The position numbers and the translations under genes were made by a program. Of a stretch of 64,000 nt of DNA, positions 1 through 7,210 are shown piece by piece; within the stretch, counting starts at the first letter, position 1, and each line of letters opens with the position of its first letter. The notes beneath the pieces were generated by a model that worked only from the letters and a program-made list of their open reading frames with translations, ran no database searches and was not told where the DNA came from. Source of the DNA: Archaeoglobales archaeon (GTDB lineage Archaea; Halobacteriota; Archaeoglobi; Archaeoglobales; Archaeoglobaceae); the NCBI GenBank assembly GCA_030055525.1, contig JASFYJ010000004.1, positions 80,394 through 144,393 of the forward strand, in the 5' to 3' direction.

Positions 1-528
1 GATAGAATTAGATACATTCAGTTCACAGACTCCGTCTACTTCGCTCCGCTGGCTCCATATGTAAGAAGCTGGATGGCCTTCTGGAGATACAGAGGTGTCG
101 ATCCTGGAACCCTCTCTGGCAGAGCTCCGCTTGAAATGAGAGAGCGTGATTTGGAGCTTGTTGCAAAGGAGTTACTTGAAACTGAAGTATTTGATCCAGC
201 AAGGGTTGGGGTTAGAGGAGCTACAGTACATGGCCACTCGTTAAGATTGGATGAAAATGGATTGATGTTCGATGCTCTTAGGAGGTACGTATTCGACAAA
301 GAGAAGGGAGAGGTTGTGTACGTAAAGGATCAGGTCGGAGTACCTCTCGAGACCCCAGTGAGAGTTGGAAAACCGCTGCCGGAGGAGGAGTTAAAGAAGT
401 TGACGACGATCTATAGAGTAGATGGTATATCAACGAGGGACGATCCCGAACTGCTCAACTGGGTAAAGAGGATCCACTTACTTAGAACCTATGCCGGATT
501 TAAGTTAAATAAGGCTGAAAATATGTGA
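1..528 (+). CDS. mcrG: Methyl-coenzyme M reductase gamma subunit, 3' part (partial)
   Basis: Gamma subunit of the alpha2beta2gamma2 nickel enzyme that makes or activates methane. The frame is open from base 1, so the 5' end lies outside the window; about 175 C-terminal residues are present. Conserved blocks seen are RYIQFTDS, the coenzyme-contacting GTLSGR loop, VHGHSLRLDE and the tail TTIYRVDG...RIHLLRTYAGF. An internal ATG at 73 exists, but conserved McrG sequence continues upstream of it, so it is not the start. The gene ends 10 nt before mcrA, the usual gamma-alpha order, and the two are surely co-transcribed. The sequence resembles canonical methane-type MCR rather than the divergent alkyl-CoM type. 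Confidence 0.97.
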   Translation, partial: DRIRYIQFTDSVYFAPLAPYVRSWMAFWRYRGVDPGTLSGRAPLEMRERDLELVAKELLETEVFDPARVGVRGATVHGHSLRLDENGLMFDALRRYVFDKEKGEVVYVKDQVGVPLETPVRVGKPLPEEELKKLTTIYRVDGISTRDDPELLNWVKRIHLLRTYAGFKLNKAENM

Positions 529-538
529 GGTGGTTTAG

Positions 539-2206
539 ATGGCCGATAAGAAGTTATTTATTGATGCCCTGAAGAAGAAATTTAAGGAGGAGCCAACGGA
601 TAAATATACGAAGTTCTACATCTATGATGGTTGGAAGCAGTCTGCAAGAAAGAGAGAATTCGTAGAATGGGCACAGAAGATTGCCAAGGAAAGGGGAATT
701 CCTGCATATAATCCCGAAATGCATCTCGGTGGAATTCCCGTTGGGCAGAGAGTTTTGATGCCCTACAAGATCTCAGGCACTGATGTATACTGTGAAGGCG
801 ATGATCTGCACTACATAAATAACGCTGCAATGCAGCAGGCGTGGGATGATATAAGGAGGACAGTTATTGTTGGTTTAGATGCTCCACATGCACTGCTTGA
901 GAAGAGGTTGGGCAAAGAGGTTACTCCGGAAACGATAAACGAATACCTTGAAGTTCTCAACCATGCATTGCCAGGTGGTGCAGTAGTTCAGGAGCACATG
1001 GTTGAAATTCATCCAGCACTCGTTGCAGATTCCTATGTTAAGGTCTTCACAGGTAACGATGAGCTTGCAGACCAGATAGACAAGAGGTTCTTGATAGATA
1101 TAAACAAACAATTCCCGCCAGAGCAGGCTGAGGCTTTAAAGAAGGCCATTGGCAAATCGCTCTATCAGGTAACAAAAGTTCCGATAATCGTTGGCAGAGC
1201 AGCAGATGGAGGTACTATTTCAAGATGGTCTGCGATGCAAATAAGCATGGCGATGATATCATCTTACAAGCTGATGGCCGGTGAAGCTGCAATCGCTGAG
1301 TTCGCATTTGCAGCGAAGCATGCTGAAGTAATTCAGATGGCGACCCTTACACCTTGGAGAAGAGCCAGAGGTCCGAATGAGCCTGGTGGCTTACCGTTTG
1401 GTTACCTAGCAGATATAGTACAGACAAACAGGAAATACCCAGATGATCCCGTTAAAGTTGCTCTTGAAACGCTTGCTATTGGTTCAGTTATCTTCGATCA
1501 GCTCTGGTTCGGAATCTACATGTCTGGTGGTGTAGGATTCACCCAGTATGCAACAGCCGTTTATACAGATGATATCCTCGACGACTTCTGCTACTACATC
1601 GCGGACTATGTAAAGAAGAAATTTGGTGGATTTGCAAAGGCTCCAAGGACGATGGACACAATCTTGGATGTTGCAACCGAAGCTACACTCTATGGACTTG
1701 AACAGTATGAGAGATTCCCGGCGCTCATGGAGACGCACTTTGGCGGATCACAGAGAGCTTCAGTTCTTGCAGCAGCATCTGGCGTTGGAGCTGCAATCGC
1801 AACTGGAGATGCTCAGGCGGGAGTTAATGGCTGGTATCTCTCAATGATCCTGCACAAGGAGCACATGGGCAGACTTGGCTTCTACGGCTACGATGCCCAG
1901 GATCAGATGGGTGCTTCAAACAGCTTCTCATACAGAAGCGACGAGGGCTTGCCATTGGAGCTTAGAGGTCCGAACTATCCGAACTATGCAATGAACGTTG
2001 GGCACACTGGCGAATATGCAGGTATCGTAGCAGCTGCTCACGCAGCTTGCAAGCATGCCTGGTGCGTGAACCCAATAGTCAAGGTAGCATTTGCAGATCC
2101 ATCGCTGAAGTTCGACTGGACAGAGCCGAGAAAGATGATTGCAAAGGGTGCTCTGAGAGAGTTCATGCCGGATGGCGAGAGAGACGCGGTAATTCCGCCG
2201 CACTAA
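539..2206 (+). CDS. mcrA: Methyl-coenzyme M reductase alpha subunit
   Basis: Catalytic alpha subunit (555 aa, normal length) carrying the F430 pocket. The Ni-ligand glutamine is in [11 protein letters not shown] (Q151). Positions normally modified can be matched by eye: His261 (in AKHAEVI, 1-methyl-His), Arg275 (in [11 protein letters not shown], 5-methyl-Arg), Gln405 (in FGGSQRA), Gly450 (in GFYGYDAQ, thioglycine) and Asp455. The residue usually S-methylcysteine (QDQCG) is Met457 here (QDQMG), and the adjacent Leu is Ala453. The active-site block [11 protein letters not shown] with Tyr337 is intact. The ATG follows a GAGGTGG ribosome site. Sequence over the second half matches Methanobacteriales/Methanosarcinales-type McrA closely, so methane is the likely substrate or product. 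Confidence 0.98.
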   Translation: MADKKLFIDALKKKFKEEPTDKYTKFYIYDGWKQSARKREFVEWAQKIAKERGIPAYNPEMHLGGIPVGQRVLMPYKISGTDVYCEGDDLHYINNAAMQQAWDDIRRTVIVGLDAPHALLEKRLGKEVTPETINEYLEVLNHALPGGAVVQEHMVEIHPALVADSYVKVFTGNDELADQIDKRFLIDINKQFPPEQAEALKKAIGKSLYQVTKVPIIVGRAADGGTISRWSAMQISMAMISSYKLMAGEAAIAEFAFAAKHAEVIQMATLTPWRRARGPNEPGGLPFGYLADIVQTNRKYPDDPVKVALETLAIGSVIFDQLWFGIYMSGGVGFTQYATAVYTDDILDDFCYYIADYVKKKFGGFAKAPRTMDTILDVATEATLYGLEQYERFPALMETHFGGSQRASVLAAASGVGAAIATGDAQAGVNGWYLSMILHKEHMGRLGFYGYDAQDQMGASNSFSYRSDEGLPLELRGPNYPNYAMNVGHTGEYAGIVAAAHAACKHAWCVNPIVKVAFADPSLKFDWTEPRKMIAKGALREFMPDGERDAVIPPH

Positions 2207-2225
2207 ATTTTTTAAACTTTTTTAA

Positions 2226-2690
2226 ATGATTTCATCGCATCTTCTTGAAATTTTGAAAAGCAATGCTAGGCAAATATCTATCCAAGATTTTGCAATTGCT
2301 CATCAAGAACTTTTTGAAGATTTTAAGTACGTTCCGGAACCTTACAAGAGCTATTGGGTCAAAGAAATGCTCAAGTATCTCCTTTTAAATCTTAAAGAGC
2401 TCACTAACACGTGCAACGTGTGTCCAGAAGATCTGGACGAAAAGAAATTTAGAGAATTTATAAAAAAAATAAATGAAAATTCGAAGTTCGATGCATTTAA
2501 AAAAATTTCTCTTGTAGTGTTGCCTTATCTTGCATTTATAGCTAAAAAACCTATTCACCCTCCGGAAATGATTTTTCCAGGAGGAAAAAAGATTAAAAAA
2601 GCCGAAAACAGATATTTTTGTCCTGTAAAAAACAAACAAATCAATCCCTACTCATTCTGCGAATTTTGCGTTTGTGAAGCGTACGAATAA
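2226..2690 (+). CDS. DUF2115/UPF0305 family protein
   Basis: Small soluble protein (154 aa) recognised by the C-terminal block FPGGKKI...YFCPVKNKQ...FCEFCVC, typical of DUF2115 (UPF0305), a family known chiefly from methanogens and without established function. Six cysteines (C63, C66, C132, C145, C148, C150) could bind a metal or Fe-S cluster; this is inference. It starts 20 nt after mcrA stops, behind a T/A-rich stretch that could hold its own TATA element, and its 3' end overlaps the convergent cfbC gene by 43 bp. Placement between mcrA and an F430-synthesis gene suggests a role in MCR assembly or cofactor delivery. Confidence 0.72.
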   Translation: MISSHLLEILKSNARQISIQDFAIAHQELFEDFKYVPEPYKSYWVKEMLKYLLLNLKELTNTCNVCPEDLDEKKFREFIKKINENSKFDAFKKISLVVLPYLAFIAKKPIHPPEMIFPGGKKIKKAENRYFCPVKNKQINPYSFCEFCVCEAYE

Positions 2691-3463
2691 AACCTGTCCA
2701 CAATAGCTATTAGCTCTTCATCGCTTAACCCCTTAATATTCTTCGAGGGCTCGTTTTTTAGTATTCTTCTCGCAATATCTTTAAAAATCTCTGACTCTTC
2801 TTCTCTCATCTGGAAAACTGTCATTCCTTTAACTTCACAATCTCTAAGAATCTTAATGTAGGGAACTTCACCTACAACCTTTGATCCAATAGTGTTCGCA
2901 AAAAAATCTACCAACTTCCTTTCAAGCTCAAAGTTGAATTTCGAATTCAATATAATTCCTCCTAACGGCGCATTTGCACTCTTTGCTCCCTTGCATATGT
3001 TGTTTGCAGCGTAAAGTGACAGATATTCGCCCGATGTTACAACGTAAACTTCACTGTTCCTCTTCATTGGCACAACAAAACCTCCACAAACAACATCTCC
3101 AGGAACGTCGTAGATGACTATATCTAGACCGTCAAGGATTCGAAGTTTATCTATATATTCAAAAGCCAAAAGCAATCCTCTTCCAGCACAACCAACGCCT
3201 GGCTCTGGACCGCCAACTTCAGCACAGATTATGCCAGCGTAACCCTTAACAAAACAGCCTTTTATATCCTCTCCATTCCTTACAGCATCCAGAATTGGCC
3301 TGACTCTCCTGTTACCTGTCAAGAGTAAAGTACTATCTCTCTTTGGATCGCAACCAACGAGAGCAACACTGTAACCTTCCAACCCCCACGCCGCTGCAAG
3401 GTGGCTTGCTATTGTAGATTTTCCAATTCCTCCCTTTCCGTAGATCGCTATATTTCTCTTCAC
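2648..3463 (-). CDS. cfbC: NifH-like reductase component of F430 biosynthesis (CfbC-type)
   Basis: Nitrogenase-iron-protein homologue (271 aa from the GTG at 3463). With CfbD it would reductively cyclise Ni-sirohydrochlorin a,c-diamide on the way to F430. The P-loop GKGGIGKST lies at residues 9-17. The bridging 4Fe-4S cysteines are in GVGCAGRG and DVVCGGF, and the switch motif GCDPKRDST is present. A TTG at 3514 would add 17 residues (rich in R/F) with no homology to the family, so the GTG immediately before KRNIAIYGKGG is preferred. Its neighbours mcrGA and DUF2115 support F430 rather than nitrogen fixation; no nifD/K-like gene is adjacent. A standalone NifH is the alternative. Confidence 0.8.
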   Translation of the reverse strand: MKRNIAIYGKGGIGKSTIASHLAAAWGLEGYSVALVGCDPKRDSTLLLTGNRRVRPILDAVRNGEDIKGCFVKGYAGIICAEVGGPEPGVGCAGRGLLLAFEYIDKLRILDGLDIVIYDVPGDVVCGGFVVPMKRNSEVYVVTSGEYLSLYAANNICKGAKSANAPLGGIILNSKFNFELERKLVDFFANTIGSKVVGEVPYIKILRDCEVKGMTVFQMREEESEIFKDIARRILKNEPSKNIKGLSDEELIAIVDRFYSYASQTQNSQNE

Positions 3464-3514
3464 ATACGAACTTTCGAACTCAAATTTAAACCTTATCGCC
3501 CGAATCCTTCTCAA

Positions 3515-4141
3515 TTAAAAGTTTAATATCCCCCAGCTACTGAGCCAGCCGGTAAATCCTGCATAAAGTAGCTGAGCTGCAAATGCCGCAATTATTATTG
3601 TCATAAACCTGCTTATAGCCCTTATACCGTTGATTCCGAGCACTCTGATCAGCAGTTCTGAATATCTAAGTAAAAGATATGTCGCAAATGCCACAACGAA
3701 TATACCCAATATCAGCAGATAGATCGGGACAGTCTTTGACAGAACAATAACAGTTGTCATCGTTCCAGGCCCTACGAGAAGAGGCGTGGCTATTGGAACG
3801 ATTGCAATCTCATCCCCAGCTTCTACAGCCTTTGTTCTCGGCAAACCGCCGAGCATATCTATAGCAATAACCATGAGTAATATCCCACCACCGATTTGTA
3901 GGCTAAAGAGTGTTACGTGGAAGAAGCTCAGAATCAAACTACCTCCAACAGCCAATGTTATAGCTAAAATCAGAACTGCAATGATAGAATTTTTTACCAC
4001 CTTATGCCTCTTCGCTGGATCCATGCTTTCAGTAAGACCCAGAAATGTAGGTATGACACCTATAGGATTCAGAACAGCAAATATTTGGCCAGTTATAGAT
4101 ACGAGCTGTATTAGGCTCCACCATACATCCATACTCACCAT
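3515..4141 (-). CDS. MarC/UPF0056 family integral membrane protein
   Basis: Predicted six-helix inner-membrane protein (208 aa) of the MarC family, whose transport role is not established. Family features seen are FAVLNPIGVIPTFLGL near the N-terminus, the central ATPLLVGPGTMTTVIVL segment and a C-terminal helix ending in GFTGWLSSWG. The frame stays open to 4240, but the extra 33 residues are unlike the family. ATG codons at 4141 and 4132 are the plausible starts. It ends immediately before the longest possible cfbC frame, so the two may share a transcript. It is divergent from mtd, with only the mtd promoter between. Confidence 0.82.
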   Translation of the reverse strand: MVSMDVWWSLIQLVSITGQIFAVLNPIGVIPTFLGLTESMDPAKRHKVVKNSIIAVLILAITLAVGGSLILSFFHVTLFSLQIGGGILLMVIAIDMLGGLPRTKAVEAGDEIAIVPIATPLLVGPGTMTTVIVLSKTVPIYLLILGIFVVAFATYLLLRYSELLIRVLGINGIRAISRFMTIIIAAFAAQLLYAGFTGWLSSWGILNF

Positions 4142-4216
4142 CTCAGTATATGCATATGAAATCGCATTTTGCACAACTCGATTCTTGATATAAATTTTTC
4201 CCGACAGAAAGAGATA

Positions 4217-4259
4217 AAAATTTAAATAAGCAACACACATTTAAAATCGGTGATACAAA
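4217..4259 (+). promoter_or_regulatory. mtd core promoter and ribosome site
   Basis: A TATA-like element AAATTTAAATA (about 4219-4228) lies roughly 35 nt before the mtd ATG at 4260. The sequence CGGTGAT at 4248-4254 is a plausible Shine-Dalgarno just ahead of the start. The expected transcript start (about 25 nt past the TATA centre) falls near 4249, giving a very short leader. Position-based inference only. Confidence 0.5.
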
Positions 4260-5081
4260 ATGGTTGTAAAAGTAGGCATTTTGAAGATGGGCGCAATTGG
4301 AACGGCAATACTTCTTGAATATCTCTTGGATGAGAGGGCAGATAGAGAAGACATAGAAGTACGTGTAGTAACTAGTGGAGCAAAAATGCAGGCTGAAGAG
4401 GCTAAAGTGGCAGAAAAGCTTAAAGAATTCGATCCAGATCTAATACTGGTTATCTCCCCAAATGCAGCTTTACCAGGTCCGAAGGCTGCTAGAGAAGCGT
4501 TTACAGGAAAACCCGTAATTGTAATAAGTGATGCTCCAGCAAAGAAGGCGAAAGAGGAGCTTGAAGGGAAGGGATTTGGATATATATTTATAAACGCAGA
4601 TTCGATGATTGGTGCTAGAAGGGAATTCCTTGATCCAACCGAGATGGCTTTATTTAATGCAGATGTCGTAAAGGTTTTAGCAGCAACCGGTGCTTTTAGA
4701 ATTGTTCAGGAGGCTATTGATAAGGCAATAAGTGACATAAAAGCTGGTAAGCAGCCAGAGTTGCCAAAGATCGTAATAACTGCAGAAAAAGCTGTTGAGG
4801 CTGGTAATTTCAAAAACCCATATGCGAAGGCAAAAGCCATGGCTGCTTACTATATTGCAGAGAAGGTTGCCGATGTTGATGTTAAAGGATGCTTCATGGA
4901 GAAGGATCCAGAAAAGTACATACCACTTGTTGCTTCAGCTCATGAAATGATGCGCACCGCTGCAATACTTGCTGATGAAGCTAGAGAAATCGAAAAATAC
5001 AACGACACAGTATACAGAAGCCCACATGCAAGAACTGGTGAAATCTTAAAGAAGTTCAAACTAATGGAGAAACCTCAGTGA
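4260..5081 (+). CDS. mtd: F420-dependent methylenetetrahydromethanopterin dehydrogenase
   Basis: Interconverts methylene- and methenyl-tetrahydromethanopterin using F420, a central step of the C1 pathway in methanogens and Archaeoglobus. At 273 aa it is full length. Characteristic blocks are the N-terminal VKVGILKMGAIGTA, ISPNAALPGPKAAREAF, DAPAKKAKEELE, FINADSMIGARREFLDPTEMALFNADV and the C-terminal SAHEMMRTAAILADEAREIEK. It is monocistronic: an oligo-T run follows the stop and a divergent gene precedes it. With MCR in the same window it indicates a complete or near-complete C1 branch, running either reductively (methanogenesis) or oxidatively. Confidence 0.97.
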   Translation: MVVKVGILKMGAIGTAILLEYLLDERADREDIEVRVVTSGAKMQAEEAKVAEKLKEFDPDLILVISPNAALPGPKAAREAFTGKPVIVISDAPAKKAKEELEGKGFGYIFINADSMIGARREFLDPTEMALFNADVVKVLAATGAFRIVQEAIDKAISDIKAGKQPELPKIVITAEKAVEAGNFKNPYAKAKAMAAYYIAEKVADVDVKGCFMEKDPEKYIPLVASAHEMMRTAAILADEAREIEKYNDTVYRSPHARTGEILKKFKLMEKPQ

Positions 5082-5090
5082 TTTAGTCCA

Positions 5091-5108
5091 TTTTTTATTT
5101 TTGTTTTT
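5091..5108 (+). terminator. Oligo-T terminator after mtd
   Basis: Two T-tracts broken by single bases (TTTTTT A TTTTTG TTTTT) begin 10 nt after the mtd stop. Archaeal RNA polymerase terminates at such runs without a hairpin. Downstream, a short dyad GTGTA/TACAC (5121-5125, 5133-5137) and a TATA element TATAAATA (5155-5162) serve the following ABC operon. That TATA lies about 27 nt before the ATG at 5185, implying an almost leaderless mRNA. Confidence 0.5.
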
Positions 5109-5184
5109 ATCACATGGAGAGTGTACCTTAGATACACATCTCTACTTCTTCTAGTATAAATAGCCTACAAGATAAAACAAAAAC

Positions 5185-6096
5185 ATGCATACAGTAGAGA
5201 TAGAGAACTTAACAAAATTTTATGGAGATTTTAAGGCCTTAGATTCGATAAACCTGATAGTGGAAGAAAAGGAGGTCTTTGGCTTTCTTGGCCCAAACGG
5301 CTCGGGTAAATCTACAACTATAAACTGCATCCTCGGATTGATAAAACCAAACGCTGGAAGAATAGAAGTTTGTGGAATTGATGTGGAAAAGAACCCACTT
5401 GAGGTGAGAAAAATCTGCGGATACATGCCTGAAAACTACGGTCTATATACAAATCTAACCGCAATGCAGAATCTGAAATACTTTGCAGAATTTTATGGCA
5501 ACATATCAAAAGACGAGATACAAGAGCTCCTCTCGTTGGTCGGATTGAGCGATGTTGCAGATAAAAAAGTCTCCGAGTTCAGCAGAGGAATGAAGCAGAG
5601 ACTTGCATTGGCTCAGGCTTTGCTCAATGATCCACAGGTTGTTTTTCTAGATGAACCTACTAACGGCTTAGATCCTCAGGGTATTGCAGATTTCAGAAGA
5701 ATTATAAGAGATTTGCAGAAGGATGGAAAGACAGTATTCTTCTCTTCGCATATACTTGCCGAAGTTAAGGAGGTTTGCAGCAGTATAGGGGTAATTTATA
5801 AAGGAAGGATTTTGAAGAGTGGAAAAATCTCGGATTTTAATAGCAAAATTACATTAATTGTCCAAACTGAGCCAATTGCTTCTGCAGAGCTATTCGAAAA
5901 ATTTGGAAATGTAAGATATGATGAAAAAAACCAAATTTTCATGATTGAGACCGACAAAGACTGCAGATTGGAGATTTCAAAGTTCCTTTTTGAAAAAGGC
6001 TACATTGTAAAGGAGTTACATCTGAAGGAGCCGACTCTTGAAGAGATATATTTTAGCTTATTGGGGGATTCAGATGAAGTTGTATGTGCAAGGTAA
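5185..6096 (+). CDS. ABC transporter ATP-binding protein (ABC-2 exporter type)
   Basis: ATPase subunit (303 aa) of an ABC-2 type exporter. It has Walker A GPNGSGKST near residue 36, Q-loop region YMPENYGLY, a variant signature FSRGMKQRLALAQ (in place of LSGGQ), Walker B VVFLDEPTNGLD and H-loop SSHI. After about residue 215 comes a small C-terminal domain (DUF4162-like) ending in TLEEIYFSLL. That domain is duplicated as a separate small gene directly downstream, and 76 nt of it are identical in both copies. The gene precedes the duplicate, a permease and a secreted protein in one operon. The exported substrate cannot be told from sequence. Confidence 0.93.
   Translation: MHTVEIENLTKFYGDFKALDSINLIVEEKEVFGFLGPNGSGKSTTINCILGLIKPNAGRIEVCGIDVEKNPLEVRKICGYMPENYGLYTNLTAMQNLKYFAEFYGNISKDEIQELLSLVGLSDVADKKVSEFSRGMKQRLALAQALLNDPQVVFLDEPTNGLDPQGIADFRRIIRDLQKDGKTVFFSSHILAEVKEVCSSIGVIYKGRILKSGKISDFNSKITLIVQTEPIASAELFEKFGNVRYDEKNQIFMIETDKDCRLEISKFLFEKGYIVKELHLKEPTLEEIYFSLLGDSDEVVCAR
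5945..6020 (+). repeat. 76-bp exact direct repeat, copy 1
   Basis: The 76 nt from TTGAGACCGAC to GGAGTTACA are identical to 6225-6300, with a 280-nt period. Copy 1 encodes ETDKDCRLEISKF and following residues in the ATPase C-terminal domain. Third-codon positions are identical too, while the flanking homologous protein sequence has diverged, so this block was homogenised or duplicated recently. Confidence 0.95.
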
Positions 6097-6316
6097 ACCC
6101 ATAGACTTCAATAGATTGCAGACGAGAAAGTGGATTCTGATACAAGCGGAGCCAAAAATTGATGAGAATATCCTCAAAAAATTTGGACACGTTTTTTATA
6201 ACAAAAAAGATGACAGTCTAATAGTTGAGACCGACAAAGACTGCAGATTGGAGATTTCAAAGTTCCTTTTTGAAAAAGGCTACATTGTAAAGGAGTTACA
6301 CTTGGAGGAGATCTGA
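6074..6316 (+). CDS. Stand-alone duplicate of the ABC ATPase C-terminal domain
   Basis: Small protein (80 aa from the ATG at 6074; the frame extends to 6038 inside the preceding gene). It aligns over its whole length with residues about 225-290 of the upstream ATPase: KWILIQAEP...KKFGHVFYNKKDDSLIVETDKDC against ITLIVQTEP...EKFGNVRYDEKNQIFMIETDKDC. It lies in a different frame from the ATPase and overlaps its end by 23 nt, with a GGGGA ribosome site. It stops exactly where the permease begins. It may be a translated accessory domain or debris of a tandem duplication; conserved length and spacing favour translation, but this is not certain. Confidence 0.6.
   Translation: MKLYVQGKPIDFNRLQTRKWILIQAEPKIDENILKKFGHVFYNKKDDSLIVETDKDCRLEISKFLFEKGYIVKELHLEEI
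6225..6300 (+). repeat. 76-bp exact direct repeat, copy 2
   Basis: Identical to 5945-6020. This copy encodes the C-terminal third of the 80-residue duplicate protein. Identity stops abruptly on both sides (ATTG/GTTG upstream and TCTGAAG/CTTGGAG downstream), as expected for gene conversion or a nested duplication. Confidence 0.95.
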
Positions 6317-7210
6317 ATGAGATCCTTGATAGTTGCAAAGAAAGAGTTTTCAGATATAGTAACAAGCAAAAGGTTCATCGCTTTGCTTGCTGCGATGGTT
6401 ATCTTCTTTCTGATGAGTGTTCTACAAACGCTAAGCACGACATCCGGCGGCAGAATGTCCATGACACCAGTAATAAGTTTCTTTGGAGGTTCGGTAGCGT
6501 TCATAGGTGGAATTTTCGGGATAGCTCTAGGATTTGATTTAATAACGAAAGAGAAAGAGACAGGAACGCTTAGAACTCTATTGACAAGGCCCGTATTCAG
6601 AGATGAAGTAATAATTGGAAAAGGAATTGCCGCTTTTTTGGCAATCTGCGTTGCAGTCGGTATAACTTCACTATTCATGCTTGGTGCGCTCACTTTATAC
6701 TATACCCCAAGTTCAGAGGAGTTATCAAAGCTTGCAAAAATGATGCTTGTAACGATTGCCTACCTCTACACATTCTTTTCGATCGCATTTCTAATTTCAG
6801 CCATTGTTAAAAGTTCTTCGACCGCTTTAACGATAGCAATAGGAGTTTTTATAGTACTTGCACTTCTACTTCCACTATTCAGCAACTACATAGCTCAAGT
6901 AATTGTTGGTTCTCCGCCTGAGTCACCAATTGGTATAGAAATTGGAAGAAATATTGGGAATATAACAGATGATCCAAGGATAAGAAGCTACATGGAGGAG
7001 ATGAGGAACTATCGAGAAAAAGTGCAGAGCATAACTTCTACACTCTCTATATTTTCCCCTGTATCGAGTTATTCAACGATACTAAACAGCTTAACTGCAA
7101 GTGGGTACTTTAGAACATTAGATATTACAAAGAATTTGCTAAGCTTTATCATAATCCCTGTAGTTCTATTTGCATTAGCTTACGTTAGATTTACGAGGGA
7201 GGAGTTATGA
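6317..7210 (+). CDS. ABC-2 type transporter permease
   Basis: Membrane subunit (297 aa) partnering the upstream ATPase. It has an N-terminal cytoplasmic start IVAKKEFSDIVTSKRFI typical of ABC-2 permeases, then about six hydrophobic segments: residues about 22-40, 55-75, 105-130, 140-165, 170-195 and 270-290. The coupling-helix motif KEKETGTLRTLLTRPVFRDEVIIGK is the family hallmark. A soluble loop at about 200-245 probably faces outside. It begins 0 nt after the duplicate-domain gene and overlaps the next gene by 4 nt, so all four are one operon. Confidence 0.9.
   Translation: MRSLIVAKKEFSDIVTSKRFIALLAAMVIFFLMSVLQTLSTTSGGRMSMTPVISFFGGSVAFIGGIFGIALGFDLITKEKETGTLRTLLTRPVFRDEVIIGKGIAAFLAICVAVGITSLFMLGALTLYYTPSSEELSKLAKMMLVTIAYLYTFFSIAFLISAIVKSSSTALTIAIGVFIVLALLLPLFSNYIAQVIVGSPPESPIGIEIGRNIGNITDDPRIRSYMEEMRNYREKVQSITSTLSIFSPVSSYSTILNSLTASGYFRTLDITKNLLSFIIIPVVLFALAYVRFTREEL

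Noticed and set aside
2648..3514. NifH of a nitrogen-fixing system
   Set aside because: No nifD/K or nifI gene nearby, and the setting is MCR/F430, so a CfbC role fits better.
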